NCBI GenBank assembly: GCA_030407085.1
Contig: CM059584.1
Location: 62,635,501-62,699,500, forward strand
Reading direction: 5' to 3'
Source of the DNA: Trichopria drosophilae
Taxonomy: Eukaryota; Arthropoda; Insecta; Hymenoptera; Diapriidae
Length of the DNA stretch: 64,000 nucleotides
In this document: positions 53,941 to 63,832 of the stretch, piece after piece
How positions within the stretch are numbered: position 1 is the first letter of the stretch
Layout: each line of letters begins with the position of its first letter
Notes under the pieces: model-generated
What the model was told of the DNA's origin: nothing
Seen by the model: only the letters and a program-made list of their open reading frames with translations
The model's database searches: none
Position numbers and translations under genes: made by a program

Positions 53941-55959
53941 ATGGCGAATGATGACGATTTTATGGAAATTGACGAGAGCCTAGACGAAGAAATTAGAAAC
54001 GCAGCAAGTATTTTAACCAATTTTCGTTCCAGAAATCCTCAAATCTTCGCATCTCTAAACAGATCGTTCACGATGTCGGAAGACGCTAACGTTCGAGCAC
54101 GTGGGGAACAGCGTGTAAATGTGTGTGCAAGTATTGGCACATTACAGGAATTCCATCCAGGAGAGGATTGGAATATTTATCAGGAACGTTTGGAGCAATA
54201 TTTTGTTGCTAATTTTATTGAGGATGATCGAAAAGTGTCAGTGCTTTTAACGACAATTGGACAAGAAGTGTATAAGACGCTTCGTGATTTGTGTGATCCG
54301 TCCCTTCCAAAAAATAAAACTTATGAAGAATTATGTCAAAATTTAAAAAAACAATTTTCGCCACGAGTGTCCGTTTTTAAAGAACGAAAAGAATTTTTTG
54401 AGTTGCGCCAACACGATGTTGAGTCGGTGAGCAAATGGTATGCACGTATCAAAAGGGGAGCCATTAATTGTGAATTCGGAGCACAATTAGAGCAATATTT
54501 AAAAGACAAATTCGTCACTGGGTTGAGGCCAGGACCCATTTTGAATAGGCTCTGTGAAGAAAAACATACTGCCACATTCAAGGACATTTTGGAGTTGGCA
54601 TTAAGTAAGGAAGCGACATTATCGGCAACAGCAACAATGGAGTCTTCAGACGTGCACAAGATGAAGTCGGAATTACGCCAGAGGGCATTTGGAGCGCCTG
54701 AACGAAGAAATCAGCAACATTCTATATCGAATCAAGACAACAACGGCTACGGTGTTCAAGAACAGAAGAAATTTTCGCCAAACAATAATCAATCAATGAA
54801 AAATGTAAAGAATTGTGGACATTGTGGTGGAATAAATCATAACTTTTCCAAATGTAAGTATCGTGCTTTTCGATGCAACACGTGCGGTAAAGTTGGACAT
54901 CTTGCGAAAATTTGTAAAGTTCCACATAAAGAAAATGCTTCGAATAATTACGTTGAACCCGTTAGTGAAGCATTGTTTGAAGAAAGTGAAATAGTAAACA
55001 TGTATAAACTTACTGAAAAAACATCCGAAATTCCACCGGTTAAGATTAAAGTTGAAATCGAAGACATACCTATCGAAATGGAAGTTGATAGTGGAGCAGG
55101 TATTTCTGTAATTCCTAATGAGCTTTTTGAACAATTTTTTGCGCACGTTCGATTAGAAAAAAGTAATAAAATTTTGAAAACCTATGATAATGGAACAATT
55201 GTACCTTTAGGAAAAATTAATGTTAACATTAGATTTAACGATAAAAATATTAAACATTTCCTTATTGTAGTAAATAAACAAGGGAATAATGCACTAATGG
55301 GTAGAGATTTAATGAAAGTTTTTAATATTGGAATATCTGAAATTCAAATAATTAGTAGCGAAACTGAAATGCAAAAACTGGTAGACTATTATAGTGATAT
55401 TTTTGATAATAAATTAGGTCGATATAATAAAGAGAAAATACAATTAAAAGTTAAAGAGGGTACAAAACCAGTTTTTTTTAAACCAAGGTCTATACCCTTT
55501 GCCTTCCGAAAGCAGGTGGATGAGGAGCTAGAGAGATTGGAGAGAGAAGGCGTAATCGAACGTACGGATAACAGTGAATGGGGAACGCCTTTAGTTCCAG
55601 TGCTTAAATCTGATGGTAATATAAGAGTATGTGCTGACTATAAAGTCACTGTTAATAAATTTGTCGAAGACGTTAAATACCCTCTCCCAAGAATCGAAGA
55701 GCTCTTCACTGCTTTACAAGGGGGTGAAAGATACACGAAATTAGATTTATCCCATGCTTATAATCAGCTTGAGGTCACGGAAGATAGTAGAAAACTTTTA
55801 GCTTGGAGTACACATCGAGGTATTTATTTGATGAATCGCTTACCTTACGGTATTAAACCTGCTTGCTCTATTTTTCAAAATATTATTGAAAAAGTTTTAC
55901 AGGGAATTGATGGAGTTCATAATTTTTTGGATGACATTATAATTACTGGTAAAAATTGA
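53941..55959 (+). CDS. Gypsy-D gag-protease-RT part of polyprotein
   Basis: 672 codons from ATG 53941. Gag: acidic start (DDDFMEIDESLDEE), capsid FHPGEDWNIYQERLEQYF and KQFSPRVSVFKERKEFF. Two zinc knuckles near residues 290-323 (CGHCGGINHNFSKC, CNTCGKVGHLAKIC). Protease VDSGAGISVIPNE near residue 382. RT from about residue 510: RSIPFAFRKQVDEELERL, VCADYKVTVNKF, KLDLSHAYNQLEV, MNRLPYGIKPACSIFQ and NFLDDIIITG with the catalytic LDD. It ends at TGA 55957-55959. The TGA stands after GKN, where a Trp (TGG) is usual, so it is probably one point mutation. The next codons stay in phase. Confidence 0.92.
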   Translation: MANDDDFMEIDESLDEEIRNAASILTNFRSRNPQIFASLNRSFTMSEDANVRARGEQRVNVCASIGTLQEFHPGEDWNIYQERLEQYFVANFIEDDRKVSVLLTTIGQEVYKTLRDLCDPSLPKNKTYEELCQNLKKQFSPRVSVFKERKEFFELRQHDVESVSKWYARIKRGAINCEFGAQLEQYLKDKFVTGLRPGPILNRLCEEKHTATFKDILELALSKEATLSATATMESSDVHKMKSELRQRAFGAPERRNQQHSISNQDNNGYGVQEQKKFSPNNNQSMKNVKNCGHCGGINHNFSKCKYRAFRCNTCGKVGHLAKICKVPHKENASNNYVEPVSEALFEESEIVNMYKLTEKTSEIPPVKIKVEIEDIPIEMEVDSGAGISVIPNELFEQFFAHVRLEKSNKILKTYDNGTIVPLGKINVNIRFNDKNIKHFLIVVNKQGNNALMGRDLMKVFNIGISEIQIISSETEMQKLVDYYSDIFDNKLGRYNKEKIQLKVKEGTKPVFFKPRSIPFAFRKQVDEELERLEREGVIERTDNSEWGTPLVPVLKSDGNIRVCADYKVTVNKFVEDVKYPLPRIEELFTALQGGERYTKLDLSHAYNQLEVTEDSRKLLAWSTHRGIYLMNRLPYGIKPACSIFQNIIEKVLQGIDGVHNFLDDIIITGKN

Positions 55960-58248
55960 AATGAGCATATTCGAAATTTAAAATGTGTATTGGAAAGGAT
56001 TAAATCGTTTGGATTAAAACTTAATTTTAAAAAGTGTGTATTTTTGCAAAAAGAAATAAAATATTTGGGACATATTATAAATCAAACTGGTTTACATAAA
56101 GATCCGGAAAAGGTTAGAGCGATGCTCGAATCACCGAGACCTCAAAACATAACTCAACTGAAAGCTTTTTTAGGTATGGTGAATTATTACGGTAAATTTA
56201 TTCCTAAATTATCTCTTAGATTGGAACCAATGTTTAAATTGCTGCAAAAAGGAAATGTTTTCAAATGGTCCAATAAGTGTGAAAAATCATTTAAAGACAT
56301 TAAACATGAACTTAGCTCGGAAAGGAACTTAGTGCACTTTGATCCAACGTTACCGGTTAAATTAAAATGTGACGCGTCTAATGTTGGTATTGGTGCGGTA
56401 CTTGTTCACGTTTTTCAGGACGGTTCTGAAAAACCAATTAGTTATGCTTCGAGAACGCTGACAAAGGCTGAAAAAAATTATGCAGCAATACATAAAGAAG
56501 CCCTAGCAATTTTTTGGGCAGTTCGTAAATTTTACCAATATCTTTTGGGTATTGAGTTTGTTTTACAATGCGATCATAAACCTTTGTTGGCGCTTTTTGG
56601 AGAGGAAAAAGGCATTCCACAGATGGCAGCAGAACGACTGCAACGTTGGGCACTCTTTTTGAGCGGATTCAAATATAAGTTTGAGTATATTAAAGGAATA
56701 GATAATTCTGGAGCTGATGGTCTTTCCAGATTGCCTTTAGAAAATGTCGATTCAGTCGATGAAGAATGTGAATATTTTAATTTCATGTCAGAACAAAGAT
56801 TACCCGTAAATCTAGAGCGATTACGTCGCGAAGTTAGTGTGGATCAGGAATTGAGTAAGGTATTTTATTATACGCAAAAAGGGTGGCCAGCGCAAACAGA
56901 CGAAACGCTTAAACCTTATCATCGTCGTGCGAATGAGCTCAGTACTGAAAATGGAATTCTTTTATGGGGATACCGAGTAATTGTTCCTGTTAAATTGCGA
57001 AAAGAATTGCTAGACGAATTACACGGTACTCACATGGGTGCGTGTAAAATGAAGTCACTTGCGAGACAATTTTTTTGGTGGCCAAATCTGGATAGCGATA
57101 TTGAGAATTTAGCAAAGAGTTGCGAGGCATGTAGAAGTAATTCGAGTAATCCGAATAAAGCAACCCTGATTAAGTTCAATGATTGTAAAAATGCATTAGA
57201 TAGGATCCATATAGACTTTCTGGGTCCTTGGAGAGGAAAAGTTTTTCTTATAATCACTGATTCCTTTTCGAAATGGCCAGAGGTCTACGAAATGAGTAAA
57301 ATCAATGCTGAAATGACAATAGAAAAATTAAGAGATTTTTGTGCTAGATTTGGTTCGCCTAAAAGGGTTTTCTCTGACAACGGTAGACAATTCGACTCGA
57401 ATGAATTTAAACTTTTTTGTAAAATGAACGGTATCAAAAATGAAACAACAGCGCCTTTTCATCCTTCGAGCAATGGAGCAGCAGAAAATGCGGTAAAATC
57501 CTTTAAGAATGGCTTAAAAAAGGCACTATCTGATCCTAAAAATAGCAATGTCAGTTTATCGACATTGATATCGAGATATTTGTTTGCTTATAGAAACACA
57601 CCACATTGTTCGACGGGTGAAACTCCATCAAAGTTGATGTTTAATAGAGTATTGCGTACTAGATTCGATTTGTTGCGAGAAAATAAAAGGGAGACTATGA
57701 ACGATCGTCAGGAAAAATACTATGCGGGGAAGAGAGATCTGTACTTAACGAATGGAGAAAAGGTATATGTGCGAGATTATAGAGTAGTTAATAAGCCAAC
57801 TTGGGCAAAAGCGGAAATCGTTAAATGCTTAGGTCCGAGAAATTATTTATGTTGTTTGGAAAACGAAAATTTAATTTGGAAACGTCATATTGACCAAATA
57901 ATAAAATTAGGTGATTTCTTGGAACGTATGTACAATGACAATGATATGACAGAGTTGCAACTGACAGATAAGACTAGTTATAAAGCTTGTGAAGAAGCAA
58001 TTATTTTGCCTGAAATTAATGATAATTTTGTTGATGAAATAGAGAGTACGAAAATATCTGTTAACGCGGAAACTATAGTTAATGAAGGTGTTATCGATAG
58101 TAATGTACAAGATAGTAAAATTAATTTGAGTATACCTAGTGTTAAAGCGGACGTTCAGCCGTTAGTATTTAAAAAAGCTAGTCCTAAAGTTGTTGTTTGT
58201 GAAAGACCAAAGCGTACAATTAAGAAACCAAACAGACTGAATTTGTAA
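55960..58248 (+). CDS. Gypsy-D RT end, RNase H and integrase
   Basis: Same phase as the preceding frame, open to 58248 (first Met at 55990). RT thumb: FGLKLNFKKCVFLQKEIKYL, FLGMVNYYGKFIPKL. RNase H: KLKCDASNVGIGAVL, SYASRTLTKAEKNYA, IHKEALAIFWAVRKF, CDHKPLLALFGE and GADGLSRLP. Integrase: HGTHMGACKMKSLARQFFWW and CEAC (zinc site), HIDFLGPW (first Asp), RVFSDNGRQF (second Asp), NGAAENAVKSF (Glu): the DDE triad is complete. The C-terminal extension is Asn/Asp-rich and ends near RPKRTIKKPNRLNL. With the one TGA reverted by mutation or read through, the element would encode everything it needs. Confidence 0.92.
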   Translation, partial: NEHIRNLKCVLERIKSFGLKLNFKKCVFLQKEIKYLGHIINQTGLHKDPEKVRAMLESPRPQNITQLKAFLGMVNYYGKFIPKLSLRLEPMFKLLQKGNVFKWSNKCEKSFKDIKHELSSERNLVHFDPTLPVKLKCDASNVGIGAVLVHVFQDGSEKPISYASRTLTKAEKNYAAIHKEALAIFWAVRKFYQYLLGIEFVLQCDHKPLLALFGEEKGIPQMAAERLQRWALFLSGFKYKFEYIKGIDNSGADGLSRLPLENVDSVDEECEYFNFMSEQRLPVNLERLRREVSVDQELSKVFYYTQKGWPAQTDETLKPYHRRANELSTENGILLWGYRVIVPVKLRKELLDELHGTHMGACKMKSLARQFFWWPNLDSDIENLAKSCEACRSNSSNPNKATLIKFNDCKNALDRIHIDFLGPWRGKVFLIITDSFSKWPEVYEMSKINAEMTIEKLRDFCARFGSPKRVFSDNGRQFDSNEFKLFCKMNGIKNETTAPFHPSSNGAAENAVKSFKNGLKKALSDPKNSNVSLSTLISRYLFAYRNTPHCSTGETPSKLMFNRVLRTRFDLLRENKRETMNDRQEKYYAGKRDLYLTNGEKVYVRDYRVVNKPTWAKAEIVKCLGPRNYLCCLENENLIWKRHIDQIIKLGDFLERMYNDNDMTELQLTDKTSYKACEEAIILPEINDNFVDEIESTKISVNAETIVNEGVIDSNVQDSKINLSIPSVKADVQPLVFKKASPKVVVCERPKRTIKKPNRLNL

Positions 58249-58290
58249 TCGAAACGATATATTTAAATAAGTTAATTAGGAGTTTTTAAG

Positions 58291-58305
58291 GTTAGAGGGA
58301 AGGAG
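58291..58305 (+). other. Gypsy-D polypurine tract
   Basis: GTTAGAGGGAAGGAG ends directly at the TGTGATATAT start of the 3' LTR. Confidence 0.8.
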
Positions 58306-58509
58306 TGTGATATATTAGATTTAAGTTGGCAACACTGTTATGCCTAGTCTTCTCTAGCTCTGTGCGTTCTTCCGTTCTCCCCACACTTTCGTATCATGGC
58401 CGTCTTACCGACTACATCGCGTGCTCTTATTTGTAAAGTGATCCAACTTGTATATGAACATCTAAATAAACAAATAAGTAATATTGATTGGAGTGTTCAA
58501 TATATTACA
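58306..58509 (+). repeat. 3' LTR of Gypsy-D
   Basis: 204 bp, matching 53644-53847 with one visible substitution. Confidence 0.92.
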
Positions 58510-60723
58510 CACACTATTGAATACCACGAGCCACTAGAAAGTTTAGTAAAAACGGATTCACACCACCCGCCAGCACTATTTACTATAAACTACTCTCCTG
58601 AACAAGGCATAAATTATGATTTTGATTACTTCGATTTCCGTCGTACTGATCTAGTAGGACTTACAAAACATCTCTCTGAAGTGTCATGGGATCTAAATAC
58701 CGAAAACATAAACAACATGGTGATGTCATTCTATAAAGTGGTCCACGGTGCTATAAACTTATTTGTAACAAAAATACGATCAACATCCAACGAATTTCCC
58801 AGATGGTTCAGTAAGGAATTAATGAGCCTAATACGGCAGAAGAAATCAGCTCATAAAGTATTCAAAGCAACATTGAAGAACCAAGATCGTGAAAACTTCA
58901 ACCATCTACGTGCTGAGTGTAAAAAAGTTAGAGATCAGTGTTACAAACAATATATTTCGCAAACTGAAAATTCAGTAAATTCTGATGTGAAATCTTTTTG
59001 GACTTATATAAATAATAACTCTAAAATAAAAAGTGTCCCAAGTTTTGTTACATATGGAATGGAAACTGCATGTACAAGTCCAGAGATTGTAAATCTTTTT
59101 GCAAGATTTTTTGGTACAGTCTATGATAGTTCGCCACTCTCACCTGTTCCCTCGAGTATACAAAAGCCAGTAGTTGTAAGTTCCATGCAAATCTCTAAAA
59201 ATGATATTATCACAGCATTCAAAAAGATAAATACAAACTCTGGACCAGGTCCTGACGGCATTCCTGGATCCTTCATAGCTCCAATATTAAATCAGTTAAT
59301 GGAGCCTCTATATAAAATCTTTAATTATTCCTTATCGTCTGGAGAATTTCCAACGTATTGGAAACATAGCTTTGTTACACCGATATTTAAAAGTGGTGAC
59401 AGGAATTCCGTCCTAAACTACAGACCGATATCGAGAATTAGTTTCATTCCAAAGCTATTCGATTGTATAGTAACTGGGAAATTGTATGCACTTCTAAAAC
59501 CATTAATAATCCCTGAACAACATGGTTTCATGACGGGACGCTCTACAGTGTCTAACTTATCTATTTTCTCGCACCATGTAATGACATCCATCTTGGCAAG
59601 ACAGAGAACCGACGTGATATTCACTGACTTTTCGAAGGCATTCGACACCTTAAATCATGACCGATTAACCCAAAAGTTGTATAACTACGGAATTAGAGAC
59701 ACGCTTTTATCTTGGATAAACTCCTTTCTTATAACTCGAATATAGTCAGTGAAGATCAAAAACTTTGTATCCGATCCTGTGTCTTGTCTGTCCGGGGTTC
59801 CTCAAGGATATCACTTGGGACCATTATTATTTATATTATTTATAAACGATATTGGACCAGTAATCACCTTTTCGAAATTTTTAATATTCGCTGACGATGT
59901 CAAATTATTTCATACCATATCCTCGAACCACGATGCCACAAAATTACAGATTGACATTGATAACGTCTCAAATTGGTGTATAAACAACGGACTAAAACTA
60001 AATTTATCAAAGTGTAAGAGTATGTCCATTTATAAAACGCTACTGATTCCTATTTCATCCTACTCAATATTCGGCATAACTTTGGAAAATGTTACCTCTC
60101 ATAAAGACCTTGGTGTTACGTTCGAACAATCTTTGTCCTTCCATAAACATATTGACCTAATTGTATCTAGAGCCTATAGAATGCTAGGAATTATTAGACG
60201 TGCAACTGTCGATTTCCGAACATTACATCCTATCATTACACTGTATAAAACACTTGTAGTCTCAATTTTGAACTACGCATCACCTATTTGGTCCCCATAT
60301 TTAGCCTATGAAAAAACAAAAATCGAATCCGTCCACCACAAATTCCTCCGCTATATAGCCTTTAAATCTAATACCCCAATGTCGCTATTTGACCATAATT
60401 ATTTTCCTATTTCCAAAGTAAATAACCTATATTCTCTACAATCATGCCGTGACTTAAATGATGTAAAATTCGCATTTAATATAGTAACCCATAATATAGA
60501 TTCCGTCGAACTTACAAACTTAATGGTGGAAAGAAAAACTGCATACAATCTCCGTGACCCGCATACTATTGCTGAGTCTAATCACTCCCTGAATTGGAGC
60601 TTCTTCGCTACTATTCCGAGGGTGATTCGTCTTTTCAATAGTCTTCCAATAGCAGCTAGAAGTAGTCCCAATATGGACTCATTCATTAGGAATACTAAGT
60701 TCATTCTTAAATTTGAAGCGTGA
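58510..60723 (+). pseudogene. LINE-5 ORF2, linker and reverse transcriptase
   Basis: It continues the endonuclease text right after the Gypsy-D target duplication (TIEYHEPLESLVKTDSHHP). RT blocks: GPGPDGIPGSF, YWKHSFVTPIFKSGDRNSVL, YRPISRISFIPKLFD, GFMTGRSTVSNL, VIFTDFSKAFDTLNHD (motif A), GVPQGYHLGPLLFILFINDI (motif B), IFADDVKLF (motif C), then DLGVTFEQSLSFHKHI and a C-terminus ending at 60723. The only in-frame defect seen is TAG at 59743-59745. An apparent start at 58396 lies in the Gypsy LTR and is not real. Confidence 0.88.
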
Positions 60724-60881
60724 TCCAGACTATGATATACATAAAATCGAACTTCCATATACATAGATTTTGTTCTCTCTTTCTTTTTTAATTTATACCT
60801 CACTTAATTGTAAACCATATTTTATAAATGTGATATAACAAACTTTATAAGAATAAGCCATCTACTTTAACATTATGTAAA

Positions 60882-60925
60882 GGGTCTTCTAAGACCCGTA
60901 TATTTCAACTAAATAAATAAATAAA
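60882..60925 (+). other. 3' hairpin and tetranucleotide tail of LINE-5
   Basis: GGGTCTTCTAAGACCC forms a 7-bp stem, followed by 13 nt and AAATAAATAAATAAA. LINE-1 ends in the same layout. Confidence 0.6.
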
Positions 60926-60926
60926 A

Positions 60927-61127
60927 TGTGGTATTTAGGCTACATTAAACATATAAAATTTTGCCTATAATTTTCAGTCATTACATAATAAGGCCTATAA
61001 GGCATCTCCAATGTATCAGTGACTTAGTGCAGTGTTTGTGATGAGGCTGAAACTAGCCGCCAAGAGATAGCCGCCAGATTCATCAGCCCACTACCCGCTG
61101 TTACTACTGCCGCTGTGTACAGAAACG
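60927..61127. other. Short non-coding flank
   Basis: Between the LINE-5 tail and the foldback element at 61128. No feature seen. Confidence 0.35.
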
Positions 61128-62009
61128 CATTAAATGCTTATTCCGTTTGCTGAAACTTTGTATTTCTTTGAAAAATTCCTCTTAATTAACCTTGAATGTA
61201 AAAAAATAAAGAATATAACACCCAAAAAACACAGATACAAGTATTCATAACGTAAGAATGTATCTTGAATAGAAAGTATACGTATCACGTTTGTGCGAAA
61301 GGGCATTCATGTTTTGGGGTTTTTGCAGGTTTTTGAAAATTTTTAAATGTATTTGTTTGCAGTCCTATATATGTAGAATAATGGTAATTAATAATAAATA
61401 GGTGGTAAGCTGGTATATCTCACAGCCCGGAGAAATAAATATTTTTTCGAAAATAGTGCCATTATACGCAGTTACGGCATTTGCGTCAGAAGATACCGCG
61501 ACTTTGAATCTCGTTTTTCTACCCCTTTGCAGGGTTTTGAACATTTTTAAAATGTATTTTTTTTCTCCTTTATATGAAGAATAAGCTGGTATATGTCACA
61601 GCCCGGAGCAATAAATATTAAAAAAAAATGCCATGATACTCAGATACGTACTATGTATGTATACAACGTGTATAATGGCATTATTTAAAAAAAAAATGTT
61701 TGTTGGTCCGGGCTGTGGGATATACCAGCTTACCACCTTATTCTACATATATGTATATATAGGACTACAAAAAAATAGATTTTAAAAATTTTCATATCCT
61801 GCAAAAACCTCAAAACATGAATGCCCTTTCGCACAAACGTGATACGTACACTTTCTATTCGAGATGCATTCTTACATATTGAATACTTGTATCTGTTCAT
61901 TTTGCACGCTGTTTTGGGTGTTATATGCTTTATTCTTTACATTCAAGGTTAACTAAAAGGAATTTTTCAAAGAAATACAAATTTCCAGCAAAGGTATAAG
62001 TATTAAATG
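61128..62009. mobile_element. Foldback element with about 340-bp arms
   Basis: Left arm about 61128-61465 and right arm about 61668-62009 are inverted copies. Matching blocks: TTGTATTTCTTTGAAAAATT, TAACCTTGAATGTAAA, CACGTTTGTGCGAAAGGGC and GTGGTAAGCTGGTATATC. The spacer contains a third, partial copy in left-arm orientation (about 61530-61630, AAGCTGGTATATGTCACAGC). No coding capacity; the 60-codon frame at 61402-61584 is arm sequence. Target duplication unclear. Confidence 0.7.
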
Positions 62010-62230
62010 TGTTCGCTGATTACGAATCTGAAGTCAGGTTTCCAAAATTTAAAGCGGCAGACCCAATATGGCAGACATATTTACAAAAATATTTTGGATT
62101 TTCATATAGATTTCAGTACAAATTGGCATCTACGGGTTATCGAAGTCGATGATCAGGAATCTGAAATCAGATTTCCAAAATTCAAAATGGCAGCAAAAAT
62201 CAAATATAAAATGAGAAACAAAACTTAATT
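62010..62230. repeat. GGCGGAT-family repeat, diverged
   Basis: CTGATTACGAATCTGAAGTC, AAAATTTAAAGCGGCAGACC and CAATATGGCAGAC recall the 120-bp subterminal repeats of the long-TIR element, in about two diverged units. Confidence 0.5.
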
Positions 62231-62289
62231 AGCGTTTTAAAAATACTCATCAGATATTATAGCAGATCTTGACTGCTAGATATACAGAG

Positions 62290-62830
62290 TGGCCGATTTA
62301 TCTGAAGACATAGAAATATCTCGAGAACTATGCACATAATCAAAAAAGGTGTGGGATGAAAGTTGTTCGACACGAAGGTGAGCATCCAGTGATAATGAAA
62401 TTGACCCCCGCCCCCACCCCCTGGGGATGGGGTGGGGGAAAAACAATAAATCTTAAATAGGAACCCCCATTTTTTATTGCAGATTTAGATTCTCCGGAAA
62501 AAAGTACACCAATTTGACCTAGGAGCTATTGCATTTTGGTTCACAGGTGGCGCTGTAATCGATAAAAATCCAAATTTATCTGAAGACATTGAAATATCTC
62601 GAGAACTATGCACAGAATCAAAAAAGGTGTGGGATGAAAGTTGTCCGACGCGAAGGGGGGCATCCAGTGGTAATGAAATCAACCCTCTCCCCCGCCCCTG
62701 AGGGAGGGCGGAGGGGGGACAATAAAACTTAAATAGGGACCCCCATTTTTTATTCTAGATTTGGATTCCTCGAAAAAAAGTGCACCAATTTGATCGACGA
62801 GTTTTTGCGTTTTGGTTCAATGATAAAAAT
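62290..62830 (+). repeat. 280-bp tandem duplication
   Basis: Two copies start with TATCTGAAGACAT(A/T)GAAATA at about 62298 and 62577. Both hold ATCTCGAGAACTATGCACA, AAAAAGGTGTGGGATGAAAG, a C/G-rich hairpin block (CCCCACCCCCTGGGGATGGG in copy 1) and CCCCCATTTTTTATT. The second copy is incomplete at its end. Confidence 0.85.
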
Positions 62831-63052
62831 GAAAATGTGTAAAATATCGTTACAAATTGAGAATGACTCCTAATTTATCCCCCACCCTCACATTCTCGGT
62901 GTGTAAGGGGGAATAATTTCAAGTCTTCAGCGTGAAGCCCTATTATCAATCTTTTATCCTTCTGACAAATTGATCAGATGACAGCTACAGATAATTGATT
63001 TGCCGCAAGGATATCCCCAGGCCCGCTAGTTAGTACTTTTAAATCGCCGCAA
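62831..63052. other. Non-coding flank
   Basis: No gene. 62870-62905 has a C-rich/G-rich pair (TCCCCCACCCTCA, GTAAGGGGGA) like the hairpin block of the preceding duplication. Confidence 0.3.
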
Positions 63053-63832
63053 TACACTGAGAGACCGACTTTATTAAAATTTAGTATTATTTTACCAAAT
63101 TTGAATATTTTTTATATTAAAATAGGGAAAATTTGATCCCTTTATGAAAATTTAATATTACAAATTCTAATATTTAGTAATACCTATTGCGAAAATTGTT
63201 ATTCTGAATATAAAATTTTAATAATGTTCATTCGAAAAATTAAGATTATGAATAATTGACATTCTTCATATTAAAAATCAAAACTGATTACATTAAAAAT
63301 TGTGCATACAATATGGAAGCAGTTTTATAAATATGTGAAGTTTTCTAACTTAAATAAAATTACATTTTATGTTTTAAATTTATTATTTAATAAATTAAAG
63401 AGGACATCGCGCAATCCATTAAAAAACGCGAGCTGTCCCTTCACTCAGCTCATTAATTCTCTCTGTGTAAGTTTTTGGCGAAATGAGAATAAATAAGCTG
63501 AGCATTGACGGTCAAACCAGCTTCTATTAAACAAAACGAAGTGCGACTTCGTTTGGGGATTTCGTCGCTATCTACCGGACCCGAGAGAACTCACGTGGTT
63601 TCATACATGTACATCGCTTGCATTTCGGCCACCACCGGCGCCGGTTCTGTTACATAACGCTAGAGGGCGACATAACTAAAAAATAAAGTAGCATATCATT
63701 TTATATAAAATAAGTTGAGTCACACGTAACCAGTTCACCTACATTTTTTTCTACTTTCCTGAAGGGAAGTAAATGGATATCGCAACTTTCTAATTTCCAT
63801 ATTAAAATTTAATATTCACGTCTCTCAGTGTA
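63053..63832. mobile_element. Small TIR element, TACACTGAGAGA family, copy 2
   Basis: Starts TACACTGAGAGACCG at 63053 and ends GTCTCTCAGTGTA at 63832. Inner sequences (TTATTAAAATTTAGTATT left, TATTAAAATTTAATATT right) also mirror each other. Non-coding inside; it lacks the 50-bp satellite of the copy at 8940-9757. The 64-codon frame at 63302-63496 has no support. Confidence 0.6.

Larger units (their letters stand above)
53644..58509 (+). mobile_element. Gypsy-D: near-intact young Gypsy element
   Basis: 4,866 bp. Two LTRs of 204 bp, a PBS, one gag-pol frame and a PPT. CACAC flanks both sides (53639-53643 and 58510-58514), a 5-bp target duplication inside LINE-5 ORF2. The LTRs differ at one base that I can see (CCCCCC against CTCCCC near 53718/58380). 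The coding frame has a single stop. Confidence 0.93.
51890..60926 (+). mobile_element. LINE-5: PHD/EN/RT retrotransposon split by Gypsy-D
   Basis: Plus-strand element: ORF1 (51949-52994), ORF2 endonuclease (53015-53643), Gypsy-D insertion (53644-58509), rest of ORF2 (to 60723), 3' UTR, hairpin GGGTCTTCTAAGACCC (60882-60897) and tail AAATAAATAAATAAA (60911-60925). About 4.2 kb without Gypsy-D. Its reading frames differ clearly in sequence from LINE-1 to LINE-4. Confidence 0.85.

Noticed and set aside
58396..58509. ATG at 58396 as start of the LINE-5 RT
   Set aside because: The first 38 codons are Gypsy-D LTR; the LINE frame enters from the endonuclease part interrupted at 53643.
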